A stretch of DNA of 7,779 bases, taken from contig DQAM01000425.1 of assembly GCA_003523545.1 (NCBI GenBank), forward strand, positions 1 through 7,779. The letters run 5' to 3'. The translations under genes were made by a program, and so were the position numbers. Within the stretch, counting starts at the first letter, position 1. The number at the start of each line of letters is the position of its first letter. This stretch comes from Dysgonomonas sp. (GTDB lineage Bacteria > Bacteroidota > Bacteroidia > Bacteroidales > Dysgonomonadaceae). Shown here piece by piece: positions 1 to 7,600 of this stretch. The notes below the pieces were generated by a model. It did not search any database and was not told the DNA's origin. It worked only from the letters and a program-made list of their open reading frames with translations.

Positions 1-2019
1 CCAATCTGAAGGTGTATTCAGCGATAAATACCAACCGTCGGATTTTTTCGATAGTTTTAACTCAGCCTCTCTTGTCAGAGCGTTTCCTTCATATTTTATC
101 GGGAGTTCAGGTTCATCCCAATTATTGAACGAAGCTTTATTTGTTAAGAAATTATTATACCATTGCCAATCTCCCCCTACATTGAGAACTTTTCCGGCTG
201 ATATCGTTCCGTGAGGTTTATACACATACGTTTTGCGTCCTCCGGCACAACGGTCGACACCTCCGGTAATTTCTCCACAGACAAGGTTATGTACATTAGC
301 TATTCCCTGAGCACCAAGAGTAAGTGATTTTCCGGAAAGCAAAATATTATTGGCGAAGAGGATAGGACCATGACAAACTTCAATGAACGTATCTTCCTGA
401 GGTCCGTTATCATGAAAAAGATTACTGACAACCTGAGCGCCCTGACATCCCCAGTCCAGCCAAAGACCGCGAATGGAATTATATATATGGTTATTCTTTA
501 TAACTACATCGTTTGCAAAATGCAGTTTGATACCCGCCATTTCATCGCCCTCAAATGCTTCATCGATACATATATCGTGTATTTCATTATTTTCTATAAT
601 ACTGAATGCTCCTCCGCTACAGCCTACAATGCCTGCCTGTCCGCATTCATAAATATGATTGTTCCGGATAATATGGAAACCCGTTTCTTCTTTATCCCAC
701 GAAGCATTTTCGAAATAGTCGAGAAGTTGCTGTTCCGATTGTCCTCCGTTTGGTTCGGGATACACACGCGGAGGTAATTCCTGATAATGGTGTGCATGCC
801 CGAATGTAGGACGCCCGAGTGAAATACCTGTACACCGTGAATTACGTATGATATTGTTTTCAATAATCCATCCTTTACCCCATCGTGTTCCGATAAGCCC
901 CGGCTGTTCGGCCGAAGGAGGCGCCCAGTTGGTTGCCCCATTTTCGAGAGTAAATCCGCTCACCGTAATATAATTAATTCCTGCCTTGTCCGGATAAAAT
1001 ACCTGTGGACGTACCGATATCTCTACTGATTCTATATTAGGGTCTGTTCCTTTAGGGAATTGAGCCCATATCGTTGTTTTTCCATCCGGCTTTTGTTCGG
1101 GTGCCTTTATGACAAAGCAGATATTGTGATTCCCTGAAAGTTTGCGCATCATCTTTATATGAAAAACTTTAAAAGTTTCCCAGTCACCTGTATTGGTAAC
1201 CATGGAATAACCTAATAACTCGCCGTCGGGACTACCTAGATGCATTTCCACAAAACCACCTTTCGAGAGTGTCGCTGACTGAAAATAGAGGCTGTCAGTA
1301 CCACTTCCAAAGTCAACATCATCGAAATGCAGAATAGAACCGTCTTTCAGATAGCCAAACGGCCAACGATTAACAATGGCTATACAGATAGCCTGGTCTC
1401 CGCCTTCAACCGAGGCTTGCATGGACGTGACTTGTTCACCTCCTGCCGGACATATCCACTCAAAATTCATTAATACAGGACCTCCGTTACCATCAGCTTC
1501 AGCATACCAATAGGGTTGATTTCCTATCGGTCTGAGAATATCTTCAAGGGAAAAAGCTTCTCTTATACGTTTCCCGTTCAGATAAACTGAACCAGTATGA
1601 TTGGGTTTTCCTTTGCCCCGGTACCAACTGCCATAAATCTGCTCATCAAAAGGATTGCTCGTCCCGAAAAAAGAATTCGGTAAGGTAAGTTTCCATGTCT
1701 CATTCTGCACTTTTATCCATCCTTTCGCGGGTTCAGAACCTGAAATAACAACGCGTTCACCCTGAGCAACCCTATAAATAATACGATTTTTATCGGAAGT
1801 ACCTCCACGAGGAGGTGCAACACGCTCCCTGTAAATGCCTTCATGAACAGTTATTATGTCACCGGGCATAGCTATTTCCGAAGCCTTAGTAATTGTTCTG
1901 AACGGCTTACCAAACGAACCTTCGTTTTCGTCATTCCCTTTTACAGAGACATGATATTCTGTTTGAGCAACGGAATTAAAACTTACTATGATGAAAAATA
2001 AAAAAGGAAAGATTTTCAT
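1..2019 (-). CDS. GH120 beta-xylosidase-like enzyme with inserted CBM6-like module (3' end missing)
   Basis: Predicted exported glycosidase releasing xylose from the non-reducing end of xylo-oligosaccharides. The frame starts at the ATG at 2019 and stays open for 673 codons to the left edge. Residues 1-18 form a type I signal peptide (K2, hydrophobic 3-14, cleavage near SVA|Q), suggesting a periplasmic location. As recalled, the protein follows Thermoanaerobacterium saccharolyticum XylC (GH120, about 638 aa): VHEGIYRE (58-65), LPNSFFG (113-119), VYLNG (145-149), WAPPSAEQPGLIG (365-377) and right-handed beta-helix turns with IIRNN/IIENN repeats. The XylC nucleophile Asp382 and acid/base Glu405 correspond to D522 in GLWLDW and E547 in FIEVCHGP. 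The shift of about 140 is explained by an insertion at roughly 178-311 that resembles a CBM6 beta-sandwich (YLKDGSILHF, GGFVEMHLGSPDG, TGDWETFKVF). About 60-90 C-terminal residues are probably missing. It lies 212 nt downstream of the SusD gene, behind a hairpin. The GH120 assignment is from memory of motifs, and specificity could differ from xylose. Confidence 0.87.
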   Translation of the reverse strand, partial: MKIFPFLFFIIVSFNSVAQTEYHVSVKGNDENEGSFGKPFRTITKASEIAMPGDIITVHEGIYRERVAPPRGGTSDKNRIIYRVAQGERVVISGSEPAKGWIKVQNETWKLTLPNSFFGTSNPFDEQIYGSWYRGKGKPNHTGSVYLNGKRIREAFSLEDILRPIGNQPYWYAEADGNGGPVLMNFEWICPAGGEQVTSMQASVEGGDQAICIAIVNRWPFGYLKDGSILHFDDVDFGSGTDSLYFQSATLSKGGFVEMHLGSPDGELLGYSMVTNTGDWETFKVFHIKMMRKLSGNHNICFVIKAPEQKPDGKTTIWAQFPKGTDPNIESVEISVRPQVFYPDKAGINYITVSGFTLENGATNWAPPSAEQPGLIGTRWGKGWIIENNIIRNSRCTGISLGRPTFGHAHHYQELPPRVYPEPNGGQSEQQLLDYFENASWDKEETGFHIIRNNHIYECGQAGIVGCSGGAFSIIENNEIHDICIDEAFEGDEMAGIKLHFANDVVIKNNHIYNSIRGLWLDWGCQGAQVVSNLFHDNGPQEDTFIEVCHGPILFANNILLSGKSLTLGAQGIANVHNLVCGEITGGVDRCAGGRKTYVYKPHGTISAGKVLNVGGDWQWYNNFLTNKASFNNWDEPELPIKYEGNALTREAELKLSKKSDGWYLSLNTPSDW

Positions 2020-2137
2020 ATAAAAAGAAAATGGTAAATCTTGATTTGGACTGCAATTTTGAAAAATGAAAAGATAAAATATACCCTAAACCAGCAGTGT
2101 ATGTGCCGGAATCATGTTTATTATATTCAGATTTTTT

Positions 2138-2189
2138 ATAAAAAAGAGCTCACGTCTCACGTAAGAAATATATTCTGACGTGAGCTCTT
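2138..2189 (-). terminator. Terminator-like hairpin between the susD-like and GH120 genes, possibly an attenuator
   Basis: On the minus strand, 13 bases at 2189-2177 (AAGAGCTCACGTC) pair perfectly with 2156-2144 (GACGTGAGCTCTT), followed directly by a run of T (2145-2140). The 20-nt loop contains a small AGAA/TTCT inner stem. The T-tract lies only on the minus-strand side, so the element would act on transcripts leaving the susD-like gene, 42 nt after its stop. It would end or reduce readthrough into the GH120 gene. A second fold competes with it: the upstream arm CTCACGT can pair with the first of two ACGTGAG copies, which would break the terminator stem. Confidence 0.75.
2149..2162. repeat. 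Tandem 7-bp direct repeat in the hairpin arm
   Basis: CTCACGT occurs twice without a gap (2149-2155 and 2156-2162). On the transcribed minus strand this reads ACGTGAG twice, and both copies can pair with the single CTCACGT at 2184-2178. The copy at 2155-2149 is part of the terminator stem; the other gives the alternative stem. It may be a replication-slippage product or a functional duplication. Confidence 0.85.
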
Positions 2190-2231
2190 AGTGGAAGAAG
2201 TATTTATTACCAAAACGAGAACCCAAATCTT

Positions 2232-4022
2232 TTAAAGAAGCGGATCAAACGTTCCGCCCCATTCTTTGTTCTGCAACATATTGGAATTACGGTCTATGAC
2301 ATCTTGCTTAAGTGGATAGAACCAATGATTCAGATCGAGATTGAATTGGTATTGTTTGTCACCATCCAGGCATTCAATATATTCGAAACGGAACAATTTC
2401 CGCACTTCCGGATCGTACATATCTTTTGTCCAGTCAAAACTTTCAATACTTTTCTCGTCCTTAATAACAGCATGCAGACCTGCGCGATATTTCAAATTAT
2501 TAAGAATATCGTATCGTTTCCAGCGACGCAGGTCACTAAAACGTTTTCCTTCGTAAGCAAATTCTATAAATCGTTCATTTATATAGGCTTCTCGAATTTC
2601 CTCTTTGGAAGAGGCTGTGATTCCATAATTGGAAGCCCCTGCAATACCTGCTCTTTTCCGTATATCATACAGCACCTGAAGAGCTTCATCACTTTTATTT
2701 ACTTCGTTGGCACATTCGCCGTAGTTCATCAGTACTTCGGCAAAACGGATCTCTATCCAATCGGTCTCCGCGTCATACACAGTATTTATAGTTAGTGAAC
2801 GATCCAGCCCTTTGAACTGGAAATACCCCGACGCACCGGAGCCTATACCTTTTCCCAGTTGGTCAAATATCATGGTATTGTACCTGAAATCGGAAGTTCC
2901 CGGAATCTGTACCTTTTTCCATGTATTCCAGTACTTCATTCCTCCCGTTAAAACATCGCTTGCCGGATAAGATGTTCCCGGACAGAAAACAGTAGCATAG
3001 AAGCGAGGATCACGATCGATATAAAAATCAGTCATAAATTGCTCATTATACGCCGGATCACTGGCCAGACGGTCGATATCCAATTCGAGAGGCGTCCCAT
3101 CTTTCTTGGGAAATGCCACCAGAAGCGGGAGAATTGCCTGATTATCATCTGCACCGTCTTTGGTCAAAGGCTCAGGTCGTATGTTCTTCTGATCCAATTT
3201 GTGATCAGGATAATAATACTGATTGACCATTATCACTTCAATGTTTTGCTCGTCGTACCAGATGTCTTCAAACTTGCCTGTATACAGACCTTTACCGACA
3301 CTTTTGAGGAAATCCACTGCGTCTTTGTTTGCCTTATAAGCATCTTCCCATCGTTTCGAGTCATTGTTGGGATTGAACAATGGACTCGCATATTGCAACA
3401 GTATACGTCCTTTAAATGCCATAGCAGTCCCCTTGTCGATACGTCCGTAATCGTTCCCTGTCCATGTATCTGGCAAATAGGCAATCGCGTCGTCCAGATC
3501 TTTCAATATCTGTGCCACACACTCAGAAGTCGAATTGCGGGAGACGAACAACGAAGGTGGATCCGTTACATCCTGAAATTTCAGGATGAGCGGCACTCCG
3601 CCCACTGTCCATACCTTACCCCAATAGTCCCACGCTCTCCAAAAAAGGGCCTGTCCTATCATTATCTTTTTCTCGTCGTCGGACAGGACGGTTACTTTTT
3701 CCAGTTGGTCGAGGAAGAAATTGATCCGGTCGATACTTTCATAATCCAGGTTTTGACCTTGATTCTCCAGCGTAATTAAACCTCTTGTAAATTCACTCAT
3801 ACTTGCAGGCCCTCCCATTCCTTCGTCCGTCCCGTTAGCTGACCTTTCCCATCCGGGCATCATCCGCCCATGAATATCGGTCAGGTAAGAATTGATCATG
3901 TTTTTATCGTTCCATACATTGCCGGGGTTAATGGCTCCCGTGTTTTCGTAATCCAGACTGCAGCTGCATAAGAAAGTCAGGAAAATACCACATATAATAT
4001 TTTTAAGTTTCATACTATCCAT
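2232..4022 (-). CDS. SusD/RagB-family outer-membrane glycan-binding lipoprotein
   Basis: Surface glycan-binding partner that caps a SusC-type transporter and hands oligosaccharides to it. The 596-aa frame is complete and of normal length for the family. A lipoprotein signal ends at the lipobox LCS-C with Cys21 as the lipidated residue; acidic residues soon after it (D24, E26) fit a Bacteroidetes surface-export signal. Family hallmarks are the SusD N-terminal/TPR part (about 25-215, with FWRAWDYWGKVWTVGGVPLI at 127-146), EIRFAEVLMNYGECANE (424-440), IRKRAGI (454-460), INERFIEFAYEGKRFSDLRRW (481-501) and a C-terminal FYPLKQDVIDRNSNMLQN segment (568-585). The first ATG (4022) lies 5 nt after the SusC stop, so the two are surely co-transcribed and probably translationally coupled. 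Met4 (ATG at 4013) is an equally good or better start because it gives a typical MKLKN signal peptide without the acidic D2. The ligand cannot be read from the sequence; a xylan-type ligand is inferred only from the downstream GH120 gene. Confidence 0.97.
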   Translation of the reverse strand: MDSMKLKNIICGIFLTFLCSCSLDYENTGAINPGNVWNDKNMINSYLTDIHGRMMPGWERSANGTDEGMGGPASMSEFTRGLITLENQGQNLDYESIDRINFFLDQLEKVTVLSDDEKKIMIGQALFWRAWDYWGKVWTVGGVPLILKFQDVTDPPSLFVSRNSTSECVAQILKDLDDAIAYLPDTWTGNDYGRIDKGTAMAFKGRILLQYASPLFNPNNDSKRWEDAYKANKDAVDFLKSVGKGLYTGKFEDIWYDEQNIEVIMVNQYYYPDHKLDQKNIRPEPLTKDGADDNQAILPLLVAFPKKDGTPLELDIDRLASDPAYNEQFMTDFYIDRDPRFYATVFCPGTSYPASDVLTGGMKYWNTWKKVQIPGTSDFRYNTMIFDQLGKGIGSGASGYFQFKGLDRSLTINTVYDAETDWIEIRFAEVLMNYGECANEVNKSDEALQVLYDIRKRAGIAGASNYGITASSKEEIREAYINERFIEFAYEGKRFSDLRRWKRYDILNNLKYRAGLHAVIKDEKSIESFDWTKDMYDPEVRKLFRFEYIECLDGDKQYQFNLDLNHWFYPLKQDVIDRNSNMLQNKEWGGTFDPLL

Positions 4023-4027
4023 ATTTT

Positions 4028-7000
4028 TTAGAATTTGACATCTATACCAAAGTTAAACGACCTCAATACCGGGAATGCATTACCTCCTCCGATTTCCGGA
4101 TCATAATATTTGTTGAAAGGACTCAGCACAAACAGATTTGTACCCGATACAAAGAGGCGGACATTATCAAAGACCTTGTTGTAGAATTGATTTTTAGGCA
4201 GATCGTAACTTAATGTAATGTATTTAAGGCGGACGAAGCTTGCATCCTTAAGCCAAAATGAACTAGCTACATTATAGGTGTTTGTAGTATTAGTTGTTAC
4301 TCTTCTAGGCAGCGCAGCATTTGGATTATCGGGAGTCCAACTGTCGTGATACCATTTATCCCACATCCGGTTCCACTCTACTCCCCCGGCCAAATCAGAC
4401 ATCCATTTTTTCTCTCCGAGTTTTCCTGAGAATAGCATGTCGAGGCTCAGGCCTTTCCAACTACCTATTAAATTCAAACCATATACCACCGGGAAGTTTT
4501 TGGAACGCAGCATAACCTTGTCCCAATCGTCGATGATGCCATCGGGGACGCCGTCTGGACCGCTCAAATCCTTATAAACCATCATGCCCAATTCGGGAGA
4601 AAATCCTTTATGCTTGTAATTAGGGTTTGCAGCATTAAATTCGTCCAATTCTTCTTGCGTACGTATAATGCGGTCAAATGCCCATCCGTCGATAAAAGTG
4701 CCATATTTACCTTCTTTTATGTCATACCATTTGGCATTTTCAGCATGGTCTTGTTTGATGACTTTATTCCATCCGTAAGACATGGTCAAATTTGCCGAAT
4801 AAGAGAAGGTGGGAGTATTGTTACGGTAACCGAGCTGCAGGTCGAAACCTTGTGCATGTACTTCACCATAATTTTCGGCAGGCATCTTCAAACTAAAGGT
4901 TGCCGGGAGGGCATTCTGGCGATTGCCCAGAATATCGTAGGATCTGCGGAACCAATAGTCTACCGAAGCATTCCAATGTCTGAAAAAATTCATATCGACC
5001 CCTATGTTATAGCTCAACGCTTTTTCCCACGTAAGCTTAGGATTTACCACCTGACCATATTTTATACCTACCCACCTCGAAGGAGATGTCCCAAAATAGG
5101 CCGAATTAGATGCTTCATATGATTCCTGCCACTGCCATCCGCCGACTTCGTCGTTTCCTGTAAGACCTATAGACGCACGCAGTTTCAGGTATTCGACTTT
5201 CGAATTGTTGAAGAAAGACTCCTCGGATAGTATCCATCCTACCGACCCTGCCGGGAAAAATCCCCAGCGTTCGTCCGGCGCAAACTTCATAGAACCGTCT
5301 TCACGGAACGAGAAGTTAAATAAATATTTATCTGCGTATGTATAGTTAAACTGGCCGATATAGGACATACGGCCTTCTGTCCAATCTGTTGCACCTTCGG
5401 CCCAAGAGTCGCCTCTGGCTCCGCTTGCCGCCCAGAACTGGTCGGTACGGTAGACAGGGAAATTCTCGCGTCCACCTTTAACACCGGCTCCGCCTCCTTC
5501 AGCCCATTCAGTAACTAAAGCTGCCGAAACGCGGTGCTTATTATTAAATATGCGGTCGTAATTTATCTGCACATTCACCTGCTTATCGTCACTCCAAGTC
5601 GATTCTCGTTCAATATATTCTTTTCCTACCCATGTGGATTTTTTTATTCCTATGATGTCTTCATCTCTGGTAGAAATGATACGGTTGTTTGTACCGCTTT
5701 TTTTCATGATCATCATATCATAGTTGGTATAATATATTTTTCTCATATTATTCGTCCAGCTCCGGCTGTAAGAGAATTTCGCTTTCAAGCCTTCCAGAAA
5801 AGGAGCTTTATAAGTAGCACTAACTATCATTTGTGGTTTCAGGTGCGATTGTTTATTATAACCGCTCGCGCCGCTCACCCGGGCTCCCACATTGCCGATC
5901 CATCCGTAATCGATATATTGGCCGTTGTCAGTATACACAGGCTGGTCGGGCTGCCAAATGCGCAGTTTTCCATATGTGTCGGAGGGGTCTGCATTGTCGG
6001 CAACATGTCCTGTAATGTTATTATAGAAAGCCAAGCCTGCAAATATTTCGAAATTTTTGGATATATCTGCTGTTACATTCATACGGAAGTTATACTTGTC
6101 ATATTTCATAGGTTCCAAGAAACCTTTCTGTTTAACGATAGAACCGGCTGCAAAATAGCGTACACGTTCGCCTCCTCCGTTGACGCTCAAATTATGCGTT
6201 TCGGTGGTAGGATTACGCCATACTGTTTTTAACTGATCATATCCCCATCCATTGTTAATCGTCTTATAGTGATCCAGCTCATCCTGTGACCAGGCCCATC
6301 CTGCGGGGTCTGCAGTCCCGTTTATCCGGGTGTACATTTCTCCGGCCTGCACTGCACTTGTCAGGTCTACATTCTTAGTCCGGCTATCGATGCTATATCC
6401 CATCGAATAATTGAATACCGGCTTGCCTCTGGTACCTTTTTTAGTAGTCACCAGAACGACACCTCCTGCCGAACGGGAACCATAAATGGCGGCCGAAGCA
6501 GCATCTTTTAATACTGAAATCTCTTCTATTTCATTCGGACTCAAATTATTGAAATCCCCTCCGCCACGAACCACACCGTCTATTACATAGATTACATGCT
6601 GAGTATTCCATGATGAGCTGGTACGGATACTAACATCGGGTTGTGATCCGGGGATTGAGTTCGGCGTACTAACATTGACCCCTGCGAGCTTTCCGACCAG
6701 AATATTTCCGGCCGAAGTGGTCGGCAATGAATTGATATTGTCATCTACTCTCATGGTCGCAATAGATCCGGTCAGCAATGATTTCTTCTGGGAGGTGTAA
6801 CCTATTACCACAACCTCATCCAGTGCTTTAGTATCTTCCTTAAGTATTATGCTCATATTAGGTTCGGCATTTTTTTCTACGGGGAGATATCCAAGGTATG
6901 AAAACATTAATACCGAATTGTTATTTTTTGCATGGATAATGAAATTGCCGTCCATGTCTGTTATCTGTCCGTTAGTGGTGTTTTTTTCTTTTATAGCTAC

Positions 7001-7429
7001 TCCGATCAGGGGAGTACCGTTCTCGTCGCGGACCGAACCTCGTATGACGACTCCCTGCTGCTGTGCCAGCTCGGCAGGATATATTTCCATGGCTTTCATC
7101 AGCATGATATTCCTGTTCTCTACGGTATATGTTAATCCTGTATTTTTCAGAACATCGGTTAATACTTTCTCTACTTTCTCGTTCTTAACATTTATATACA
7201 CGGATTTATTGAGGTCAACATCGTCGTTGTCATAAATGAACAAATAGTCGGTTTGCTTTTCTATTTGATTTATTACTTGTTTGATAGTTGTATTACCTGC
7301 CTGGATAGTGACATTCTTATTCTGTGCATGTACTTGTGTGCTTAACCCGGTAATAGTTAGAATAATTAGTAAAAGGATCTTCCGTTTGTTGAGTAAACAC
7401 CGGATATGGTTAACTAATTTTTTTTTCAT
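4028..7429 (-). CDS. SusC/RagA-family TonB-dependent outer-membrane transporter with STN domain
   Basis: Outer-membrane importer of oligosaccharides energised by TonB-ExbBD, working with the SusD-like lipoprotein encoded 5 nt downstream. It is complete at 1133 aa. The signal peptide covers 1-35 (basic n-region, hydrophobic 18-29, cleavage VHA|QN). An STN (secretin/TonB N-terminal) domain follows at about 38-112, then a carboxypeptidase-D-like domain at about 127-198 (VVIRGSVRDENGTPLIGV), a TonB-box-like DEVVVIGY (204-211), and the plug at about 213-332 with the signature LKDAASAAIYGSRSAGGVVL (307-326). The rest is beta-barrel, ending in the typical NKYYDPEIGGG stretch and a terminal aromatic residue (FGIDVKF). 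The start is the only plausible ATG before the signal peptide; no Shine-Dalgarno is seen, only an A/T-rich stretch, as is usual in Bacteroidetes. Codons 2-4 form an A9 run. An STN domain in SusC proteins usually marks control through an ECF sigma/FecR-like anti-sigma pair, which is not in this window. Substrate is inferred only from the neighbouring GH120 gene. Confidence 0.97.
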   Translation of the reverse strand: MKKKLVNHIRCLLNKRKILLLIILTITGLSTQVHAQNKNVTIQAGNTTIKQVINQIEKQTDYLFIYDNDDVDLNKSVYINVKNEKVEKVLTDVLKNTGLTYTVENRNIMLMKAMEIYPAELAQQQGVVIRGSVRDENGTPLIGVAIKEKNTTNGQITDMDGNFIIHAKNNNSVLMFSYLGYLPVEKNAEPNMSIILKEDTKALDEVVVIGYTSQKKSLLTGSIATMRVDDNINSLPTTSAGNILVGKLAGVNVSTPNSIPGSQPDVSIRTSSSWNTQHVIYVIDGVVRGGGDFNNLSPNEIEEISVLKDAASAAIYGSRSAGGVVLVTTKKGTRGKPVFNYSMGYSIDSRTKNVDLTSAVQAGEMYTRINGTADPAGWAWSQDELDHYKTINNGWGYDQLKTVWRNPTTETHNLSVNGGGERVRYFAAGSIVKQKGFLEPMKYDKYNFRMNVTADISKNFEIFAGLAFYNNITGHVADNADPSDTYGKLRIWQPDQPVYTDNGQYIDYGWIGNVGARVSGASGYNKQSHLKPQMIVSATYKAPFLEGLKAKFSYSRSWTNNMRKIYYTNYDMMIMKKSGTNNRIISTRDEDIIGIKKSTWVGKEYIERESTWSDDKQVNVQINYDRIFNNKHRVSAALVTEWAEGGGAGVKGGRENFPVYRTDQFWAASGARGDSWAEGATDWTEGRMSYIGQFNYTYADKYLFNFSFREDGSMKFAPDERWGFFPAGSVGWILSEESFFNNSKVEYLKLRASIGLTGNDEVGGWQWQESYEASNSAYFGTSPSRWVGIKYGQVVNPKLTWEKALSYNIGVDMNFFRHWNASVDYWFRRSYDILGNRQNALPATFSLKMPAENYGEVHAQGFDLQLGYRNNTPTFSYSANLTMSYGWNKVIKQDHAENAKWYDIKEGKYGTFIDGWAFDRIIRTQEELDEFNAANPNYKHKGFSPELGMMVYKDLSGPDGVPDGIIDDWDKVMLRSKNFPVVYGLNLIGSWKGLSLDMLFSGKLGEKKWMSDLAGGVEWNRMWDKWYHDSWTPDNPNAALPRRVTTNTTNTYNVASSFWLKDASFVRLKYITLSYDLPKNQFYNKVFDNVRLFVSGTNLFVLSPFNKYYDPEIGGGNAFPVLRSFNFGIDVKF

Positions 7430-7436
7430 AAATTTG
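7429..7436 (+). promoter_or_regulatory. Candidate plus-strand -7 box facing into the susC leader
   Basis: TAAATTTG matches the Bacteroides housekeeping -7 consensus TAnnTTTG and is followed by T. It overlaps the susC start codon by one base and points upstream of susC. No good -33 TTTG is found at 19-21 nt spacing (only TATGG near 7405-7409), and a chance match in AT-rich DNA is possible. Its main support is the plus-strand terminator about 50 nt further on. Confidence 0.3.
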
Positions 7437-7442
7437 TATTCA

Positions 7443-7520
7443 ATAAGTTAATACTCAATTTAATTTAAGGGTGTTTTTCTTATAATGATGGGGGATATAG
7501 CCGTATCCTCCATCTTTTTG
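7443..7520 (+). ncRNA. Possible cis-antisense small RNA opposite the susC 5' leader
   Basis: An RNA starting about 7 nt after the -7 box and ending at the intrinsic terminator would be about 80 nt long and fully complementary to the susC leader just before the start codon. Short antisense RNAs at this place, opposite the 5' region of susC homologues, are described for Bacteroides fragilis utilization loci (DonS type), where they repress the locus. Here the terminator is well seen, the promoter is weak and the RNA itself is inferred. The start is approximate. Confidence 0.3.
7487..7519 (+). terminator. Rho-independent terminator on the plus strand within the susC leader
   Basis: GATGGGGGATA (7487-7497) pairs with TATCCTCCATC (7504-7514) over 11 bp with one G-U wobble and a 6-nt loop (TAGCCG), followed by TTTTTG at 7515-7520. 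Read on the minus strand, the wobble becomes an A-C mismatch and the hairpin is followed by ATTATAAG rather than a T-run. It is therefore a better terminator for plus-strand RNA than for the susC transcript. In the susC mRNA the same hairpin would be a weaker leader structure, with its 3' foot 57 nt before the start codon. Confidence 0.6.
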
Positions 7521-7582
7521 TATATCTTCTAGTTTTTTCTCATAGGCATTACATTCTAGGGTTTAATAACATTCTCCTTATT

Positions 7583-7600
7583 AGTTAAGTCGATTTAACT
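7583..7600. promoter_or_regulatory. Near-perfect 18-bp palindrome upstream of susC, candidate operator
   Basis: AGTTAAGTCGATTTAACT is an inverted repeat with one mismatched pair (G7589/T7594), about 155 bp upstream of the susC start. A second dyad, ATCAC-CCTT-GTGAT at 7605-7618, lies 4 bp further upstream. Together they could be binding sites for a transcription factor controlling the susC operon. No T-run follows the first dyad on either strand, so it is not a clear terminator. The binding protein is unknown, and AT-rich DNA raises the chance of such dyads. Confidence 0.3.

Noticed and set aside
2020..2100. Separate promoter for the GH120 gene (TATATTTT and TATCTTTT boxes on the minus strand)
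   Set aside because: Both lack the final G of TAnnTTTG and have no properly spaced -33 TTTG. In such AT-rich DNA they are not better than chance.
3039..3779. Long open frames on the plus strand opposite the three genes (for example 3039-3779, 5534-6232, 370-777)
   Set aside because: They lie antisense inside well-supported genes, their peptides show no family features and are rich in Cys, Phe, Ile and Arg as expected of shadow frames.
7418..7426. Run of nine A in susC codons 2-4 as a phase-variable slippery tract
   Set aside because: AAA codons for a Lys-rich signal-peptide start are ordinary in AT-rich Bacteroidetes, and nothing else indicates phase variation.
7460..7513. A 17-residue leader peptide frame on the minus strand (MEDTAISPIIIRKTPLN) upstream of susC
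   Set aside because: It is short, has no composition or position signal for translation, and its start lies in the hairpin arm. A chance frame explains it.
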